Assembly: GCF_947654275.1 (NCBI RefSeq)
Contig: NZ_CANTJS010000027.1
Span: forward strand, 1 to 37,358
DNA from: an uncultured Oscillibacter sp.
GTDB lineage: Bacteria; Bacillota; Clostridia; Oscillospirales; Oscillospiraceae
Reading direction: 5' to 3'
Length of the DNA: 37,358 nt
In this document: positions 8,966 through 16,392 of the stretch, piece after piece
Layout of the letters: every line of letters starts with the position of its first letter
Numbering within the stretch: position 1 is the stretch's first letter
Position numbers and translations under genes: made by a program
Notes under the pieces: generated by a model
Databases searched by the model: none
Told to the model about the DNA's origin: nothing
Seen by the model: only the letters and a program-made list of their open reading frames with translations

Positions 8966-9769
8966 TCAGGAATAAAAGCGGTGGCAGCCGATGGTCAGCT
9001 CATAGGTGCGGCTGGCATTGATCCACGCCCCCTGAGACAGGGCCGGCGCGTAGAAATAGAGGGAGTTTCCCGCTGTGGTCTCCCCCGCCAGAACCCGGCG
9101 GGCGGCCTCCATAGCCTGGTCCGAGGGGGCTTGGTACACCATTCCGTTGGCCACAGGCTCAAACTGAACCACGTCCTCCCCCGCCCCCTCGAAGATGACG
9201 GCGGGGATGGAGTCGGGAAAGTCCCCGCTCTCCACCCGGTTCAGCACCACGCTGCCCACGGCCATCTGACCCTCCAGGGATTCCGCGCCGCTCTCGGCGT
9301 AGATGATGCGGGACAGCCAGTAGTAGTCCACGGCGTCGTGCTCCGCCCCGGCGGTGGTGACCGCCGCGCCCCCCATCCAGGGGTCCCAGGCGGCGCTGCC
9401 CCCCAGGGCCTCCGCCGTCAGGCGCAGGGGCACATAGGTCCGCCCCTCCAGCACCGTCACGGCGGCAGGGCGGGTCTCGCCGTTCAGCGTCAGCGTATCG
9501 CGGTCCGGGTCGGCCGTCAGGCGCAGCGTCCCGCACTGGGATTCCGCCACCGCCGTTCCGGTCCCGCCGTCCCAGCGGACGGTCCAGCCGCCCATTGCTT
9601 CCAGCAGGTCCCGCAGGGGCGCGTAGGTCACGCCGCCGTCCAGATAGGCCGCGCCCTCCAGGGCAGCGCCGTCCACCTGTACCGGAACGGTCCGGGCGGC
9701 GCCCTCCGCCGAGACGGGCAGGCACAGGGCCAGCACGGCCATAATCGCGCTGAAAATTAGCTTTTTCAA
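8966..9769 (-). CDS. Cell wall hydrolase, SleB-type, with copper-amine-oxidase-like N-terminal domain
   Basis: The exported protein of about 267 residues should cleave or remodel peptidoglycan. From the TTG at 9769 (AGGAAAGG just upstream) it begins with a clear signal peptide, KKLIFSAIMAVLALCLPVSA. Next comes a stalk resembling the copper-amine-oxidase N-terminal domain (about 27-135; VTYAPLRDLLEAMG and RTYVPLRLTAEALG repeats). The C-terminal Hydrolase_2/SleB domain (about 145-267) has LSRIIYAESGAES with the conserved Glu, VGSVVLNRV and CHRFYS at the end. Family members act in spore cortex lysis or in vegetative wall turnover, and sequence alone does not separate these roles. The longer frame to 9799 lacks a ribosome site. 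Confidence 0.88.
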   Translation of the reverse strand: MKKLIFSAIMAVLALCLPVSAEGAARTVPVQVDGAALEGAAYLDGGVTYAPLRDLLEAMGGWTVRWDGGTGTAVAESQCGTLRLTADPDRDTLTLNGETRPAAVTVLEGRTYVPLRLTAEALGGSAAWDPWMGGAAVTTAGAEHDAVDYYWLSRIIYAESGAESLEGQMAVGSVVLNRVESGDFPDSIPAVIFEGAGEDVVQFEPVANGMVYQAPSDQAMEAARRVLAGETTAGNSLYFYAPALSQGAWINASRTYELTIGCHRFYS

Positions 9770-9804
9770 ACAGTTCCATCCTTTCCTGTGGGATATCACT
9801 GTCT

Positions 9805-9833
9805 AGGATACCGAAAAAGCCTCTTTCTGACAA
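9805..9833 (-). promoter_or_regulatory. Promoter of the SleB-like gene
   Basis: Minus-strand TTGTCA (9828-9833), 17-base spacer, TATCCT (9805-9810), about 35 bases before the TTG start. Confidence 0.6.
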
Positions 9834-9896
9834 GGCTTAAATTCTGGAAGCACCGGCAAAATACGGAACATAAAGAGCGGAGACGCCTTCCGCAAA

Positions 9897-9935
9897 AGAC
9901 ATCTCCACTCTCAACTCTTAACTCTCCACTCTCTT
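9897..9935. repeat. CTCCACTCTCAACTCT-type repeat at the end of the GatD-like gene
   Basis: The pyrimidine-rich stretch reads CTCCACTCTCAACTCTTAACTCTCCACTCTC in two steps of about 14 bases and overlaps the last codons of the GatD-like gene (RVES end). The same repeat type occurs at 16345-16392 at the end of the phosphoesterase gene. Confidence 0.65.
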
Positions 9936-10649
9936 TTTCAGCTGCTCTTCCGTCACAGCATATCCCTTTTCCGCCCATTCGTCTCCGGGCCGCTCCAGGG
10001 GCAGGGCCTCGCCCCGGCGGGCGTAGATGGCGGCGGCCACGGTCTCCAGCAGCTTGGGGTTCTTCACCAGCAGGGGGCCGGTGAGCTCCGAGGCAAAGAC
10101 GTTTTTCCAGTGGAAGCCCTCCGGCCCTCTCTCCGCCTCATTGCCCCAGCCCATTTCCACCTTTGACAGCAGCGGCGTTTCGACGCCGGAAATCACGGCG
10201 CACTTGTTCATAAAGCCCACAACCGCCTCGGGATAGAGCTCCGTATGGCCGTAGACGTCCCCCGTCAGCCGTTTCTTTCCCTGAACCGTGGTAAAGGACG
10301 CCAGGCCGATTCCCTCGTAAACCTCGCCGCCGGCCATGGCGACGGTCTTCCCCAGCAGCTCCATGGCGGTTCCGGCGAAGAGCATCACGGCGTTGTCCCC
10401 GGCAGCCTCCTTCACCGCCGGGCCGAACCGGGCGAAGTCCTCCGCGGCGAACCGCGCCTGGCCCTCTGTCCCCGCGCCCATGTAAAGGAAATCCGCTTTA
10501 CTGATATCCCCGTCACCGCCGGGGGCCAGGGTCTCCACCGTCACGGCGCAGCCCAGGCCCTCCAGATACCGCCGCAGGACGGCGATGTTGGCATAGCTGC
10601 CGTAAAGGCTCATCAAATCCGGGTAAACATGAAGAATCCGCACCTCCAT
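9918..10649 (-). CDS. GatD-like amidotransferase subunit lacking the catalytic Cys and His
   Basis: The 243-residue protein matches GatD (CobB/CobQ-type class I amidotransferase) in length and layout: LMSLYGSYANIAVLRR, FLYMGAGTEGQ, EVYEGIGLASF, KRLTGDV and GPLLVKNP. GatD normally frees ammonia from glutamine for MurT. Here the nucleophile segment ICGGYQ-LLG reads LFAGTAMELLG (Ala92 or Gly93 at the Cys position), and the YLHGP histidine segment reads ELTGP (Thr190). Both glutaminase residues are therefore gone. The ATG lies three bases after the MurT-like stop, with its ribosome site inside the upstream gene, so the pair is co-translated. Either the complex uses another ammonia source or the protein has become a structural partner. 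The C-terminal VES comes from an invading CT-rich repeat. Confidence 0.85.
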   Translation of the reverse strand: MEVRILHVYPDLMSLYGSYANIAVLRRYLEGLGCAVTVETLAPGGDGDISKADFLYMGAGTEGQARFAAEDFARFGPAVKEAAGDNAVMLFAGTAMELLGKTVAMAGGEVYEGIGLASFTTVQGKKRLTGDVYGHTELYPEAVVGFMNKCAVISGVETPLLSKVEMGWGNEAERGPEGFHWKNVFASELTGPLLVKNPKLLETVAAAIYARRGEALPLERPGDEWAEKGYAVTEEQLKKRVES

Positions 10650-10652
10650 GAC

Positions 10653-11981
10653 TCACCCCTCCTTTTCCACGTGGGCCAGCAGCTTGTCCCGGTCGGAGAA
10701 GCAGGTAACCACGTACAGCTCTTCGTCTCCGGCGGCCTTCAGCTCCGCCGCCGCCGCGGAGATATCCGGCGTGACAAACCAGTTTGAAAGCTCCGTAAAG
10801 GAGAACCGTTGGGCCAGGTCGCTGCAATACCGGCCGGAGAGAACCACCTTTTTCACGTGGGGGACATTCAGCTGGCCGAAGTCGATGTCCCAAAGCCAGC
10901 TGGTCTCGCTGGTAAAATACTTCCGGCTCACTGCGTCCACAATCACCAGCACGGAGCAGTCCGTTTTCCGTCCGGCGATATAGCGGAGGTTGGTGTCGTA
11001 GGCGATGGAATTCTCATGCTTGCTGGTCAGCAGGGTGCCGTGGTGGCCCCCCAGGCGGAAGGTCTGCATCCGCCCGTTTTTCAGCAGGTAGCTGCCGAGA
11101 ACCCCGGCGGCGGTCTGCTCTCCGACGCCGCACTCCCGGCAGGCGGCATAGGCCGCCAGAATGTTGTAGACATTATAGATGCTGGGGAAGGCCAGAGATA
11201 TTTTTGTGCCGCCGTCCAGAACAAGCTCGCACCGGTCCAGGTCCACCGCCGTGACGGTGTAGTCCGTCCGGGGCTTCTGGTGGCCGCAGGCGGGATTCGT
11301 GCAGCGGAAGGCCCCGATGTGGTTGTAGTGGACGTAATCGTATTCCATGGAACTGCGGCAGACCGGGCAGCGGGCCCCGTCGTGATAGACCCCGGAGGGC
11401 CTCTCCAGGTCGATGGCGCAGCGGTCCAGGCCGAACCACTTCACCCCCTCCCGCCCCCGTCCGAAGCAGGAGGACAGCGGATCGTCGGCATTCAGAATCA
11501 GCTCCGTGTCCGGGTGCAGGGCCGGGAGAATGGAGTCGTAGACCCATTCCGGGTGGCCGTTCCGGGTGAGCTGGTCCCGGTAGAGGTTGGTGACCACGAA
11601 CTCCGTGGGATGGAAGAACCGGAAGGTGTGGGCGGCATAGCGCTCGTCGGACTCAATGAGCAGCACGTCGGCCTTCACTCTTCCCCTCAGGTCGGCGTGG
11701 GTCAGCACCAGCGTCGTCACGCCCTCGATCTGGTTGGAGCCCTCCTCGTTGTAGACCACGGTTTTGCCGTCCGCCCGGAGAATGGAGGCAATCATCTCCA
11801 CCGTAGACGTCTTGCCGTTGGACCCGGTGACGGCGATGATGTGCTTTGGCAGCTCCACCCGTCCCAGGATGTCCGGGCAGATTTTCAGAGCCAGCTTGCC
11901 CGGCAGGGAGCTCCCTTTCCCCACCAGCTTTCCCGCGGCCCGGCCCAGTTTACACAATATGACAGCCAGAATCTTTCTCAT
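10653..11981 (-). CDS. MurT-like Mur ligase with altered C-terminal catalytic motifs
   Basis: The 442-residue protein matches MurT: P-loop TGSNGKTS (52-59), NEEGSN (78-83), VTNLYRDQLTRNG, LILNADDP (161-168), a four-Cys zinc site (Cys205, 208, 227, 232), and YNVYNILAAYAA. MurT with GatD amidates the alpha-carboxyl of D-isoglutamate in lipid II at the cytoplasmic membrane. In the C-terminal domain (DUF1727) the usual KNPAG segment reads KHENS (321-325). The ADGRDxSW segment, which supplies an Asp to the GatD triad, reads KYFTSETSW (354-362). SWLWDIDF is kept. The ATP- and substrate-binding core looks intact. It is followed at once by the equally altered GatD-like gene, so the two appear to have changed together. 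Confidence 0.87.
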   Translation of the reverse strand: MRKILAVILCKLGRAAGKLVGKGSSLPGKLALKICPDILGRVELPKHIIAVTGSNGKTSTVEMIASILRADGKTVVYNEEGSNQIEGVTTLVLTHADLRGRVKADVLLIESDERYAAHTFRFFHPTEFVVTNLYRDQLTRNGHPEWVYDSILPALHPDTELILNADDPLSSCFGRGREGVKWFGLDRCAIDLERPSGVYHDGARCPVCRSSMEYDYVHYNHIGAFRCTNPACGHQKPRTDYTVTAVDLDRCELVLDGGTKISLAFPSIYNVYNILAAYAACRECGVGEQTAAGVLGSYLLKNGRMQTFRLGGHHGTLLTSKHENSIAYDTNLRYIAGRKTDCSVLVIVDAVSRKYFTSETSWLWDIDFGQLNVPHVKKVVLSGRYCSDLAQRFSFTELSNWFVTPDISAAAAELKAAGDEELYVVTCFSDRDKLLAHVEKEG

Positions 11982-12042
11982 AATGACCCCTCTTCAAAAC
12001 GTTTCTGCGTCAGCTCTGCATCAGCCGCCGGCGCTTCGCCCC

Positions 12043-12711
12043 TCACCGTTTTCTCCTGTCCTTCTCAAAGTTCTCCCGCAGCTCCGCAAAGGCCCGGACG
12101 GGGGACCCGTCGGCGTTCCGGAACTTCAGGGGAATGGCGAAGAACAAGAAGTTCTTCCGGTCCCGGACCTTTTTCAGGCACAGGTTTTCCAGGCTCAGCA
12201 CCCCGGCCTTCAGCAGGATGTTGTGGACGGGGAGCCCGCCGTCCATCCGGTCGATGCTGATGGCGTCGGTGCCCACGCCCTTGAGGCCGCAGGAAGTCAG
12301 GTACCGGGCCGCCGCCTCGTTGGGAACCGGGAAACGGTCCTCCAGGAATTCCGGCCCGCCCCAGCGGTCCTCCCAGCCGGTGTAGAAGAGCACGAAGTCC
12401 ATGCAGTAGATGTCGTCATGCCGCTCCCGCAGAAACTCCTCCGTAATCACGTTCCCGGCCCCCAGGCCGGACACGTCCAGCACCGTGGCCCGGCCGGAAA
12501 ACTGGGACATGGGCAGCTGGTCCAGGGTGGCCCCGTCCCGCAGCAGATGGGCGGGGGCGTCCATGTGTGTGCCCGTGTGGGAGGACATGGTCAGCATGGT
12601 TTCCCGGAACCCGTCCCCGGTGAGGGTGCAGGCCGGAGGAAGGGCGGGAACCGGCGTGCCGGGGTACACGGGAATCTCCGGTGTGATGGTGTGCGTCAGG
12701 TCGATCAGCAT
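12043..12711 (-). CDS. Cyclase-family metal-dependent hydrolase (kynurenine formamidase-like)
   Basis: The 222-residue protein starts MLIDLTHTITPEIPVYPG and carries the family metal motif HTGTHMDAPAH (45-55). This group includes bacterial kynurenine formamidase and related amidohydrolases that bind zinc or manganese. AAAGGAAG precedes the ATG. It lies 61 bases upstream of the MurT-like gene in the same direction. No kynurenine-pathway genes are nearby, so the substrate cannot be inferred. Confidence 0.88.
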   Translation of the reverse strand: MLIDLTHTITPEIPVYPGTPVPALPPACTLTGDGFRETMLTMSSHTGTHMDAPAHLLRDGATLDQLPMSQFSGRATVLDVSGLGAGNVITEEFLRERHDDIYCMDFVLFYTGWEDRWGGPEFLEDRFPVPNEAAARYLTSCGLKGVGTDAISIDRMDGGLPVHNILLKAGVLSLENLCLKKVRDRKNFLFFAIPLKFRNADGSPVRAFAELRENFEKDRRKR

Positions 12712-12769
12712 GAGAAGCGCTTCCTTTCTTGTGAGTGTAGACAGATTTGCTGTGGGTCAGACAGAGTTT

Positions 12770-13108
12770 TCAAAAGATGAATCCCAGGAACACCGTAATG
12801 AGCCGAATCACCAGCCACATTCCAATCAGCAGGCAGCCGGCGGCGATGTGGGGCAGGCAGAGGAGCGCCGCCAAACGGCAGGTCCATCCCCGCTCCTCCC
12901 GCTTCACGCCCCCCAGCGCCCACAGGCCCAGCAGGCCGGGAATGGTGTCCAGCGCCATCAGCCAGGGGGACGCCTGGCAGACCAGCCGGACCGCCTCCGG
13001 CGTCCGGTAAAACAGATGTCTGGGGGCCAGCATGGCCCACCAGAAGAAGGGCCAGACCGCCAGCAGCAGCGCCAGTTCCAGGACCAGCACGGCCCTCGCC
13101 CGCCTCAC
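12770..13108 (-). CDS. Small membrane protein of unknown function, coupled to mnmG
   Basis: This 112-residue protein has three hydrophobic segments (about 8-27, 45-66 and 78-110) and no motif that I recognise. Its GTG start overlaps the mnmG stop (GTGA, 13105-13108), implying translational coupling. The basic segment between segments two and three ([10 protein letters not shown]) predicts a cytoplasmic loop. The unusual GTG start is supported by the overlap rather than by a strong ribosome site. Confidence 0.65.
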   Translation of the reverse strand: MRRARAVLVLELALLLAVWPFFWWAMLAPRHLFYRTPEAVRLVCQASPWLMALDTIPGLLGLWALGGVKREERGWTCRLAALLCLPHIAAGCLLIGMWLVIRLITVFLGFIF

Positions 13109-15003
13109 GGCGCTTCTCCCCCGCCGGTTTTCGGGCGGTTCTCCAGATAAATCATCAGCGCGGCCACGTCCGCCGGGGACACGCCGGAGATGCGGGCCGC
13201 CTGTCCCAGGTCCCGGGGCTCCACCTCCGCCAGCTTCTCCCGGGCCTCCAGCCGCAGGCCCTGGATTCCGCTGTAGTCCAGACCGGCAGGCAGCCGGTGG
13301 CGCTCCATTTTCTTCAGCTCCTCCACCTGCTTCTCCTGCCGGCGGATGTAGCCCTCGTATTTCACGCTGATCTCCACCTGCTCCCGCACGTCCGGAGGGA
13401 GCTCCGGCCGGTCCGGGTCGAAGGGGGCCAGCTCGTCATAGTGCACCTGGGGCCGCCGCAGCAGCGCCGCCAGAGGCGCGCCGCCGGGGGCGTCCGCCGT
13501 CCCCCTCCCGGCGAGGAAGGCCGTCAGCGCCGGGGAGGGAGAGGCCCCGGTGTGGGTCAGGCGCTTGATCTCCCGGTCCACCGCGGCATATTTCTCTTCC
13601 ACCGCCTGGAGCCGCTCCCGGGAGACCAGGCCGATGTCGTGGCCCCGCTTCGTCAGCCGCAGGTCCGCGTTGTCCTGCCGGAGGAGCAGCCGGTATTCGC
13701 TCCGGGAGGTCATGATGCGGTAGGGCTCATCGGTGCCCTTGGTCACCAGGTCGTCGATGAGGGTGCCGATGTAGCTCTCCGACCGGGAGAGGATGAAGGG
13801 GTCCTGGCCACGGAGCTTCCGGACGGCGTTGACCCCGGCGCAGAAGCCCTGGACCGCCGCCTCTTCATAGCCGGAGGAGCCGTTGAACTGCCCGGCCCCG
13901 TAGAGTCCCGGGACGGCCTTCACCTCCAGGGTGGGGGCCAGGGCCAGAGGGTCGATGCAGTCGTACTCAATGGCGTAGGCGGGCCGGGTCATCACCGCCC
14001 GCCGCAGCCCCGGCACGCTGTGGAGCATGGCGATCTGCACGTCCTCCGGCATGGAGGAGGAAAAGCCCTGGATATACAGCTCTTCGGTGTTCAAGCCCAT
14101 GGGCTCTACAAACAGCTGATGCCGGAGCTTGTCGGGAAAGCGCACAATCTTGGTCTCAAAGGACGGGCAGTATCGGGGCCCCACGCCCTCAATCAGGCCG
14201 GAGTACATGGGGGCCCGGTCCAGGTTTTCCCGGACGATGCGTTTGGTTTCCTCGGTGGTCCAGGTGAGCCAGCAGACTGCCTGATTCTCCGGGGCCCGTT
14301 CCGTGCCGTAGGAGAAGGGCACCGGCAGCGCGTCCCCCGGCTGGAGCTCCATTTCCTCAAAGTCCACCGTCCGGGCGTTTACCCGGGGCGGCGTGCCAGT
14401 CTTGAACCGCCGCAGCGGCAAACCCAGACGCAAGAGGGAGTCCGTCAGCCGGTTTGCCGGGTGCATTCCGTCGGGGCCGGACGCCTCCACCCACTCCCCC
14501 ACGATGGTCCGCCCCGCCAGATAGGTCCCGGTGGCCAGAATCACGGCCCGGGCAGAAAAGACCGCCCCGGTGGCCAGCACCACGGCGGACACGGCGCCCC
14601 CCGGGCCGGTGCGGATCTCCGTCACCTCCCCCTGCCGGACGGTCAGGCGCTCCTGACGCTCCAGCACGGCCTTCATGTGCCCCTGGTATTTCCGTCGGTC
14701 CGCCTGGGCCCGGAGGGACCAGACGGCGGGGCCCTTACCCCTGTTCAGCAGACGGTACTGGATGCAGCAGGCGTCGGCGGCCCTGGCCATCTCGCCCCCC
14801 AGGGCGTCCAGCTCCCGGACCAGGTGCCCCTTTCCGGTGCCGCCGATGGCGGGGTTGCAGGGCATGTTCCCCACGGCGTCCAGGTTGATGGTGAACACGA
14901 TGGTCTCCATGCCCAGCCGGGCGGCGGCCAGGGCGGCCTCGATGCCGGCGTGGCCCGCGCCAATCACGGCAATGTCAAATTGTCCGGCCTGGAATTCTCT
15001 CAT
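13105..15003 (-). CDS. mnmG: tRNA uridine-5-carboxymethylaminomethyl(34) synthesis enzyme MnmG
   Basis: The 632-residue FAD protein works with MnmE to modify U34 in the wobble position of several tRNAs. It shows the FAD-binding [19 protein letters not shown] at the N-terminus, [19 protein letters not shown], the conserved FKTGTPPRV and [21 protein letters not shown], and the C-terminal helical GidA-associated domain ending near the stop. Length is typical. AGAAGGAGACAGTC precedes the ATG. The usual neighbour mnmE is not in the window. Confidence 0.97.
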   Translation of the reverse strand: MREFQAGQFDIAVIGAGHAGIEAALAAARLGMETIVFTINLDAVGNMPCNPAIGGTGKGHLVRELDALGGEMARAADACCIQYRLLNRGKGPAVWSLRAQADRRKYQGHMKAVLERQERLTVRQGEVTEIRTGPGGAVSAVVLATGAVFSARAVILATGTYLAGRTIVGEWVEASGPDGMHPANRLTDSLLRLGLPLRRFKTGTPPRVNARTVDFEEMELQPGDALPVPFSYGTERAPENQAVCWLTWTTEETKRIVRENLDRAPMYSGLIEGVGPRYCPSFETKIVRFPDKLRHQLFVEPMGLNTEELYIQGFSSSMPEDVQIAMLHSVPGLRRAVMTRPAYAIEYDCIDPLALAPTLEVKAVPGLYGAGQFNGSSGYEEAAVQGFCAGVNAVRKLRGQDPFILSRSESYIGTLIDDLVTKGTDEPYRIMTSRSEYRLLLRQDNADLRLTKRGHDIGLVSRERLQAVEEKYAAVDREIKRLTHTGASPSPALTAFLAGRGTADAPGGAPLAALLRRPQVHYDELAPFDPDRPELPPDVREQVEISVKYEGYIRRQEKQVEELKKMERHRLPAGLDYSGIQGLRLEAREKLAEVEPRDLGQAARISGVSPADVAALMIYLENRPKTGGGEAP

Positions 15004-15177
15004 GACTGTCTCCTTCTCGGGTCCGCCTCCCTGGTGCTCGTCCCGCCCCGCTCCGCATCCAAACGCTGATCACAGGGCGCGGGTCGCTGCCGTTCTCGGC
15101 GGGCCCTCGCTTATTGCCCCGCATCCTTTACCCGTTTGCTGCACGTCTCCGTGCAATTGGTAGGCAAAATTTTTTTT

Positions 15178-15340
15178 GGCCCCAAAATGGGGCCGCTTCC
15201 CAGCGGGGGGCGCTTCCCAGCGGGGGGCGCTGCCGCGGGGCCGCTGCCGCGGGGGCCCAAAGGGGCCAGCCCCTTTGGAATCCCCGTCAGGGGGGGACAC
15301 CCCCCTGAATCCCCCCGATGACGGGGGTTTTAAAATGGGG
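15178..15340. repeat. GC-rich hairpins and tandem direct repeats upstream of mnmG
   Basis: GGCCCC/GGGGCC form a hairpin (15178-15194). A 17-bp unit CTTCCCAGCGGGGGGCG is repeated exactly at 15196-15212 and 15213-15229, followed by two copies of CTGCCGCGGGG-type sequence. Further self-complementary C- and G-runs extend to about 15340 (GTCAGGGGGG/CCCCCCTGA-type). No gene is credible in 15004-15395; short ORFs here are by-products of the repeats. Confidence 0.7.
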
Positions 15341-15395
15341 GTACGGACTGCTCTCTCCACCCTCAAAATCCCCCGTCAGGAGGGAGTCGTCCCTC

Positions 15396-15614
15396 TCAGC
15401 TCTTATGGGCGTTCCGGTTCTCCGTCCGGCCCATCAGCCAGTCCACGGAAACGTCGTAATAGTCTGCAACACAGCGCAGCGTTTCATAGCGTGGCATTTT
15501 CCCCAGCTCTAAATCCTGATAGCCTCTCATGGAAAGTCCCATTTCTGACGCCACAGTCGTCTGGCTCAACCCCGTTTCTTTCCGGAGCATCCGAATTTTC
15601 TCTGAAAATTTCAT
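15396..15614 (-). CDS. Xre-type helix-turn-helix regulator, tandem copy 1
   Basis: The 72-residue protein is almost all one HTH_3 domain: MKFSEKIRMLRKETGLSQ, TTVASEMGLSMRGYQDLELGK, then YYDVSVDWLMGRTENRN. It is the last of three adjacent paralogs transcribed leftward and differs from the others at its C-terminus (NRNAHKS). GGAGGGG precedes its ATG. DNA-binding repressors of this size are common in prophage and toxin-antitoxin settings, but no partner gene of that kind is visible. Confidence 0.88.
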   Translation of the reverse strand: MKFSEKIRMLRKETGLSQTTVASEMGLSMRGYQDLELGKMPRYETLRCVADYYDVSVDWLMGRTENRNAHKS

Positions 15615-15627
15615 AATCCCCTCCGCA

Positions 15628-15843
15628 TCAGCGATTCACTTCCCGCTTTTCCGTCCGCCCCATCAGCCAGTCCACGGAGACGTCATAATAGTCGGCAATA
15701 CGCAGGAGATTTTCATATCTTGGCAGCGAACCTAATTCCATATCCTGATAACCCCGCATCGTAAGCCCAATTTTTTCCGCCAGCTGAGCTTGGGTCAAAT
15801 ACTCCGCTCTTCTCAGCCTCCGAATTCTCTCGGAAAATTCCAT
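15628..15843 (-). CDS. Xre-type helix-turn-helix regulator, tandem copy 2
   Basis: This 71-residue protein has the same layout (MEFSERIRRLRRAEYLTQ, QLAEKIGLTMRGYQDMELGS, GRTEKREVNR end). The 13-base gap to copy 1 repeats the gap to copy 3, including the ribosome site, showing duplication of a whole gene unit. The recognition helix (LTMRGYQD) differs slightly from copies 1 and 3 (LSMRGYQD), so operator preference may have diverged. Confidence 0.88.
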   Translation of the reverse strand: MEFSERIRRLRRAEYLTQAQLAEKIGLTMRGYQDMELGSLPRYENLLRIADYYDVSVDWLMGRTEKREVNR

Positions 15844-15856
15844 AATCCCCTCCGCA

Positions 15857-16072
15857 TCAGCGATTCACTTCCCGCTTTTCCGTCCGCCCCATCAGCCAGT
15901 CCACGGAAACATCGTAAAATTCCGCAATGCGAAACAATGTATCATATTTAGGCTTTGCCCCAAGCTCCAAATCCTGATATCCCCGCATGGATAAACCGAC
16001 TTCCGCACCCAGTGCAGTCTGGCTCATTTTCCTCTCTTTTCTAAGCATCCGTATTTTCTCTGAAAATTTCAT
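15857..16072 (-). CDS. Xre-type helix-turn-helix regulator, tandem copy 3 (promoter-proximal)
   Basis: This 71-residue protein (MKFSEKIRMLRKERKMSQ, GAEVGLSMRGYQDLELGA, GRTEKREVNR end) is the first of the three copies to be transcribed. The start is ATG 16072, preceded by AAGGGG; the longer frame to 16087 would run into the operator region. It faces the divergent 61-residue gene across a shared promoter and operator, so it probably represses both directions. Confidence 0.88.
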   Translation of the reverse strand: MKFSEKIRMLRKERKMSQTALGAEVGLSMRGYQDLELGAKPKYDTLFRIAEFYDVSVDWLMGRTEKREVNR

Positions 16073-16080
16073 AAAACCCC

Positions 16081-16133
16081 TTGACACGCAACTAGTTGCG
16101 TAGTATTATAAGAGTATACAGAATTTTACGCAA
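16081..16133. promoter_or_regulatory. Divergent overlapping promoters with a 16-bp palindromic operator
   Basis: Plus strand: TTGACA (16081-16086), 17-base spacer, TATTAT (16104-16109), driving the 61-residue gene. Minus strand: TTGCGT (16128-16133), 17-base spacer, TATAAT (16105-16110), driving the Xre copies. ACGCAACTAGTTGCGT (16086-16101) is a perfect palindrome inside the plus-strand spacer. The half-site ACGCAA recurs at 16128-16133 over the minus-strand -35. The two promoters share their -10 region, so one occupied operator could switch both. Confidence 0.85.
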
Positions 16134-16148
16134 TTGGGAGGTATCATT

Positions 16149-16334
16149 ATGACACACGACATCCCCGTAGTGGTTGAACTGCTCTATCACGCCTGGGTGG
16201 GAGGTCCGGACCCGGAGCGCTGGCCGGAATGGATGCGGGACAACCCCGTCCAGGGACAGGGGCTGTACTCCTTTTATCAGGGGCTGCGGCTGGGAATCCG
16301 GCTTTTGACCGCCCTCCAAATTCCTAATTCCTGA
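16149..16334 (+). CDS. 61-residue protein divergent from the Xre cluster
   Basis: The ATG at 16149 follows GGGAGG (16136-16141) by seven bases and is driven by a clear promoter. The product starts MTHDIPVVVELLYHAWVGG and contains WPEWMRDNP and a C-terminal hydrophobic-basic helix GLRLGIRLLTAL. I do not recognise a family. Its position opposite an Xre repressor is typical of a regulated effector. The last residues (QIPNS) come from repeat DNA, so its end may have been altered. It converges with the phosphoesterase gene 20 bases away. Confidence 0.7.
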   Translation: MTHDIPVVVELLYHAWVGGPDPERWPEWMRDNPVQGQGLYSFYQGLRLGIRLLTALQIPNS

Positions 16335-16392
16335 CTCCTCATAATCTCCACTCTCAACTCTCCGACTCTCCACTCTCTAACTCTCCACTCTT
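16319..16392. repeat. AATTCCTAATTCC and CTCCACTCTCAACTCT repeats between converging genes
   Basis: Short tandem units of the CTCCACTCTC/AACTCTCC type run from about 16345 to 16392, preceded by AATTCCTAATTCC. They encode the last residues of both converging genes. The same repeat type ends the GatD-like gene at 9897-9935. Confidence 0.7.

Noticed and set aside
13297-15069. 590-codon plus-strand ORF opposite mnmG
   Set aside because: Low-complexity Gly/Pro/His-rich translation antisense to a clear mnmG; a by-product of high GC.
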